From Bacillus sp. OxB-1 (GTDB lineage: Bacteria; Bacillota; Bacilli; Bacillales_A; Planococcaceae), in the NCBI RefSeq assembly GCF_000829195.1, contig NZ_AP013294.1:1685001-1749000 (forward strand): DNA of 64,000 nucleotides, given 5' to 3'. Below the pieces are notes generated by a model, which was given only the letters and a program-made list of their open reading frames with translations, was not told where the DNA came from and searched no databases. Shown here in pieces: positions 61,075-64,000 of this stretch. Made by a program: the position numbers and the translations under genes. Each line of letters opens with the position of its first letter. The stretch's first letter is position 1.

Positions 61075-61094
61075 ATGATAAAGGGGATGAGGAG

Positions 61095-62648
61095 ATGAAT
61101 TTAGTTTCACGGGTACAGGAGACAGCGATGACAAAACCTGGGAAGACGGCGTACCATTTCATGGGGAAAGATACATCGTATGCCGAGTTTGATCAATCTG
61201 TCTCCATGTTTGCTTCGGCGCTGCAGGATTTGGGTGTCGGGAAAGGGGACCATGTCGCATTTCTTCTTGGGAATACGCCGCATTTTTTGATTTCGCTTTA
61301 TGCGACGATGCGAATCGGGGCTACGGCCATTCCGGTGAATCCGATTTATACACCGGATGAGATTTCCTACATTTTACATAACAGTGACGCCAAGGCAGTC
61401 ATCGCGCTCGATCTGTTATTGCCGCTCGTCGAACAAGCGGCGGGCAATTTTCCGGCGATTGCCCACTATATCATTTGTGAAACCGAACCGGACACTCCAG
61501 CAAAGTTGGCTGCTTTGCCGGATGCGGCGAAGGGAAAAGTCCAGGCTTTTTCAAGTTTGATTGCCAAAGGCCGGCCCGATGTCGACCCGGTTGCCGTTGA
61601 GGAAGATGAAACCGCTGTCATCTTGTATACGTCCGGCACGACCGGGCGTCCGAAAGGCGCGATGCTGACGCATAAGAATTTATATTCCAATGCGCGGGAT
61701 GTCGGTGATTATCTCGGATTCTCTGAAGATGACCGGATTATCGCGACGCTTCCGGTGTTCCACGTGTTCGCGCTGACAGTTGTCGTCAATGCACCGCTTT
61801 TGATGGGGGCCACCATTCTCCTCGTTCCGAAATTTTCGCCGGCCGATGTGTTCGCCATCGCGATGCAACAGCAGGCGACCGTCTTCGCCGGGGTACCGAC
61901 GATGTACAATTTCCTGTATCAATACCCACAAGGCGATCCGGCTGATTTCGGGAGCATCCGTCTGGCAATCTCGGGGGGCTCTTCATTGCCGGTCGCGCTC
62001 CTGCATAATTTCGAGGAGAAATTCGACGTCCGGATTTCAGAAGGGTATGGTCTGTCCGAGGCATCGCCGGTTACCTGCTTCAATCCGCTCGACCGCGATC
62101 GCGTGCCCGGTTCCATCGGCACATCGATCATCAATGTTGAAAATAAAGTCGTGGACGAATTGGGGAGTGAAGTAGCAGATGGTGTCGTCGGTGAATTGAT
62201 CGTCCGCGGACCGAATGTCATGAAAGGGTATTATAAAATGCCGGAAGATACGGAAGCGACGATTCGCAACGGCTGGCTTTATACGGGGGATTTGGCAAGG
62301 CGTGACGAGGACGGCTATTTCTATATCGTCGACCGGAAGAAAGATCTCGTCATCGTCGGCGGCTACAATGTCTACCCGCGCGAGGTCGAAGAAGTGCTCT
62401 TCGCCCATCCGGACATCGTGGAAGCGGCGGTCATCGGCGTGCCCGACCCGGATTTCGGCGAAGCGGTTCACGCGTTCGTAGTGCTGAAGGAAGGCAAAAC
62501 CGTCGACGCCGAGCAGTTGAACGCCTACTGCGCGGACCGTTTAGCCAAATACAAAATTCCGAAACACTTCGAGTTCTTGGATGAACTGCCGAAGAACACG
62601 ACCGGCAAGATTTTAAGACGTTCGTTGAAAGAGCATGTGGTGAAATAA
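61095..62648 (+). CDS. yhfL: Long-chain fatty acid-CoA ligase, YhfL-like
   Basis: This AMP-forming acyl-CoA ligase of 517 residues activates fatty acids for beta-oxidation or incorporation. The P-loop motif ILYTSGTTGRPKGAMLTHKNL (near residue 175) and SEGYGLSEASPV are present. LYTGDLARRDEDGYFYIVDRKKD and the C-terminal catalytic Lys region NTTGKILRRSL complete the set. ATG 61095 follows GGGGATGAGGAG. A strong promoter and a FadR-type operator precede it. In B. subtilis yhfL also follows the yhfH-lplJ region and belongs to the FadR regulon, so control and position agree. Confidence 0.94.
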   Translation: MNLVSRVQETAMTKPGKTAYHFMGKDTSYAEFDQSVSMFASALQDLGVGKGDHVAFLLGNTPHFLISLYATMRIGATAIPVNPIYTPDEISYILHNSDAKAVIALDLLLPLVEQAAGNFPAIAHYIICETEPDTPAKLAALPDAAKGKVQAFSSLIAKGRPDVDPVAVEEDETAVILYTSGTTGRPKGAMLTHKNLYSNARDVGDYLGFSEDDRIIATLPVFHVFALTVVVNAPLLMGATILLVPKFSPADVFAIAMQQQATVFAGVPTMYNFLYQYPQGDPADFGSIRLAISGGSSLPVALLHNFEEKFDVRISEGYGLSEASPVTCFNPLDRDRVPGSIGTSIINVENKVVDELGSEVADGVVGELIVRGPNVMKGYYKMPEDTEATIRNGWLYTGDLARRDEDGYFYIVDRKKDLVIVGGYNVYPREVEEVLFAHPDIVEAAVIGVPDPDFGEAVHAFVVLKEGKTVDAEQLNAYCADRLAKYKIPKHFEFLDELPKNTTGKILRRSLKEHVVK

Positions 62649-62652
62649 AGTG

Positions 62653-62697
62653 AACCGCCCTGGCAGAAAGATATTCTTCTGCCGGGGCGGTTTTTTT
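62653..62697 (+). terminator. Terminator after the acyl-CoA ligase gene
   Basis: AACCGCCCTGGCAGAA pairs with TTCTGCCGGGGCGGTT (one mismatch), followed by T7. Confidence 0.85.
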
Positions 62698-62739
62698 GTG
62701 CAGTCATGGGGCGAATCGAAGGTCCAAATTCAGGAATAA

Positions 62740-62845
62740 AATTGTGAACTTGACGGATATCCATCGAAAAGTGATGGAAATCCGCTGAAAAGTGACGGAT
62801 TAATGGGCGGAAGTGACAGTTACCTGCCGAGATTTGGCGGATAAA
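62740..62845 (+). repeat. 21-bp-phased motif array, family F (GTGACGG)
   Basis: TGACGG/TGATGG/TGACAG/TGGCGG cores start at 62751, 62772, 62793, 62814 and 62835, exactly 21 bp apart. Five units lie between the acyl-CoA ligase and sigma-factor genes. Confidence 0.75.
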
Positions 62846-62953
62846 ATTGTGCCAAACCGCTCCCCACAAAAAAACTTGCCCGAAATTAAAACTTTTTCCA
62901 AACAGTTTCCGAATATACTTAAGAGACGATCATGATGAGCGAGTTGGTGACGT

Positions 62954-63508
62954 ATGGACAGGGAGAAGCGGTGGATTCAGCAGATCCAGAAGAAAGGCAG
63001 CGAGTCGGCGGCGAATGCGTTGGTGACGAAATATTATAACGAAATGTTTGCGTTCTGTTACAAACAGACGATAGATGCCGATCTGGCGATGGATCTGACG
63101 CAGGAGATTTTCATCAGCGCCCTGCAGTCCATCCGGAATTACGACAAGGCAAAGGCGTCATTCCGGACGTGGCTGTACAAGCTGGCGTCCCATCGGCTCG
63201 TCGACTATTACCGATCCAAGAGTTACCGATACGCCCAACTGGAGCAATCCATTGACGAATTCGAGTTCGAAGATGACTATGACCTCGCCAGTTCGCTCGA
63301 GCTCAAGGAGGACTACGAAAAGATCGGGGCGCTCATCAATGAATTGGACGCCCGGTCCCAGCAGATCATCCGGCTTAAATTATTCGGAGATTATACATTG
63401 CAAGAAATTGCAACCATCGAAACGATTCCGTTGTCGACAGTGAAAACGAGATATTATGCAGCGCTGAAATTGATTCGCAAAGAAATGAAGGAGGATGCGC
63501 ATGAATAA
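62954..63508 (+). CDS. ECF-type RNA polymerase sigma factor
   Basis: This sigma-70 family factor of 184 residues has only region 2 (about 20-95; AMDLTQEIFISALQSIRNYDK and WLYKLASHRLVDYYR) and region 4 (about 115-175; LDARSQQIIRLKLFGDYTLQEIA and STVKTRYYAALKLIRKEM), as is typical of ECF factors. An acidic linker (EFEFEDDYD) joins them. Its stop overlaps the start of a membrane-protein gene by 8 bp, which probably encodes its regulator or target. A spaced AAAC...CGAATATAC sequence upstream might be an autoregulated promoter, but I cannot define the consensus. Confidence 0.9.
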   Translation: MDREKRWIQQIQKKGSESAANALVTKYYNEMFAFCYKQTIDADLAMDLTQEIFISALQSIRNYDKAKASFRTWLYKLASHRLVDYYRSKSYRYAQLEQSIDEFEFEDDYDLASSLELKEDYEKIGALINELDARSQQIIRLKLFGDYTLQEIATIETIPLSTVKTRYYAALKLIRKEMKEDAHE

Positions 63509-64000
63509 AGAAAAATTCAAAGTTCCGATGCCGGATGACCAGATGATCCATTTGCAAGTGGAACAGATCGTCACGAAAGGCCTGCAGCGCAAACCAAGCT
63601 TTCCGATCTATCTCAAAACGATGGGCCGGCAAATCGGCATGCGCCATCTGTTCGCTGATCGAGTCGAACTCGGGCTCCTTTTGCTGGCAGCGATTGCCCT
63701 GTTCAGCGTCCTGCTCATACCGGCTCGGACGCCGAGCGAAGGCATGTATGCTTCCATCTTTCTGTTGTCGCCAATCGTGTTTCTTGCTTTCTCCCTTTAC
63801 ACCTATCTGAATAAAATCGAGCGGGACACGTATGAAGTCGAGATGTCCTGCAAATTCAATGTCTACCAGGTCATCGCTTTCCGGATGCTCCTATTCAGTG
63901 TCGTCTCGATTCTTGTCAACACGCTCCTCATTGCATTGATTGCGTGCGTCCACAAGGACATTAGTTTCTCTCGGGCATTGATGATCTCCCTGACCGCGCT
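63501..64000 (+). CDS. Membrane protein co-transcribed with the ECF sigma factor (3' end outside window)
   Basis: The frame starts at ATG 63501 inside the sigma gene (8-bp overlap), behind GAAGGAGG, and is open to the window edge, giving at least 166 residues. The first 55 residues are cytosolic and hydrophilic (MNKEKFKVPMPDDQMIHLQV). Hydrophobic segments follow at about 56-75, 83-102 and 127-150, with a charged turn (NKIERDTYEVEM) between the second and third. By position it could be the anti-sigma factor or part of an export system, but there is no zinc-binding HxxxCxxC motif of the common anti-sigma type. Unrecognised. Confidence 0.75.
   Translation, partial: MNKEKFKVPMPDDQMIHLQVEQIVTKGLQRKPSFPIYLKTMGRQIGMRHLFADRVELGLLLLAAIALFSVLLIPARTPSEGMYASIFLLSPIVFLAFSLYTYLNKIERDTYEVEMSCKFNVYQVIAFRMLLFSVVSILVNTLLIALIACVHKDISFSRALMISLTA

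Overview
The window is chromosomal DNA from a low-to-mid GC Gram-positive bacterium of the order Bacillales. The best fit is a Planococcaceae / Sporosarcina-like organism. This rests on several SLH-domain wall proteins together with csaB, a secA2-slaP pair for S-layer export, comK, and gene orders shared with the Bacillus subtilis chromosome: tagO - LCP - yvyE - degS - degU; hmoB / hemE-hemH-hemY; yhfH - lplJ - yhfL; yhjD - comK. The genus is an inference. No rRNA, tRNA, CRISPR array, phage or insertion sequence was seen.

Layout. Positions 1-8000 hold cell-surface genes: an SLH glucosaminidase, an O-antigen-ligase-like membrane protein, an SLH phosphodiester glycosidase and csaB, which adds the pyruvate that SLH domains bind. 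Positions 8.5-12.8 kb hold a DUF488 protein, a LytTR regulator divergent from aceA, a tiny zinc-ribbon protein and a glyoxylate-type aminotransferase. Positions 13.3-25.4 kb hold three wall hydrolases (amidase, two NlpC/P60 proteins), a glycosyltransferase-flippase pair, a GSA-like aminotransferase, a SulP transporter and BrnQ. Positions 25.9-33.9 kb hold a c-di-GMP phosphodiesterase, malic enzyme, a three-gene ba3-type oxidase operon including a 48-residue subunit, nagB and a fourth hydrolase. Positions 35.0-44.9 kb hold slaP-secA2, tagO, an LCP ligase, yvyE, degSU and a lipoprotein. Positions 45.7-54.4 kb hold yhjD, comK, an M20 hydrolase, hmoB, hemEHY, a GlpQ-like lipoprotein and two tandem yhfH paralogs. 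Positions 54.6-64.0 kb hold lplJ, a complete BceRS-BceAB-type peptide-antibiotic module, an acyl-CoA ligase and an ECF sigma operon cut by the window edge.

How the genes work together. Most of the window serves envelope construction: polymer synthesis (tagO, ligase-like protein, flippase, glycosyltransferase), polymer attachment (LCP), pyruvylation (CsaB), S-layer export (SecA2/SlaP), and hydrolases that remodel the wall. Three NlpC/P60 genes carry sites matching the WalR consensus. I also see a strong FadR-type operator at the acyl-CoA ligase gene and a LexA-type operator at yhjD.

The most unusual feature is in the spacers between genes. Eleven gene ends are followed by arrays of short motifs repeated every 20-21 bp, in six unrelated motif families (GCGCYCATAA, CTCGAAACGTT, TGCAAGSAA, GTGYGAGTT, TATCAGC, GTGACGG). 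One array keeps exact 21-bp register over 26 units. All lie downstream of a plus-strand gene and none lies between divergent genes. In addition, two 203-bp copies of a hairpin-forming element, one base different, sit about 9 bp after two stop codons 5.3 kb apart.
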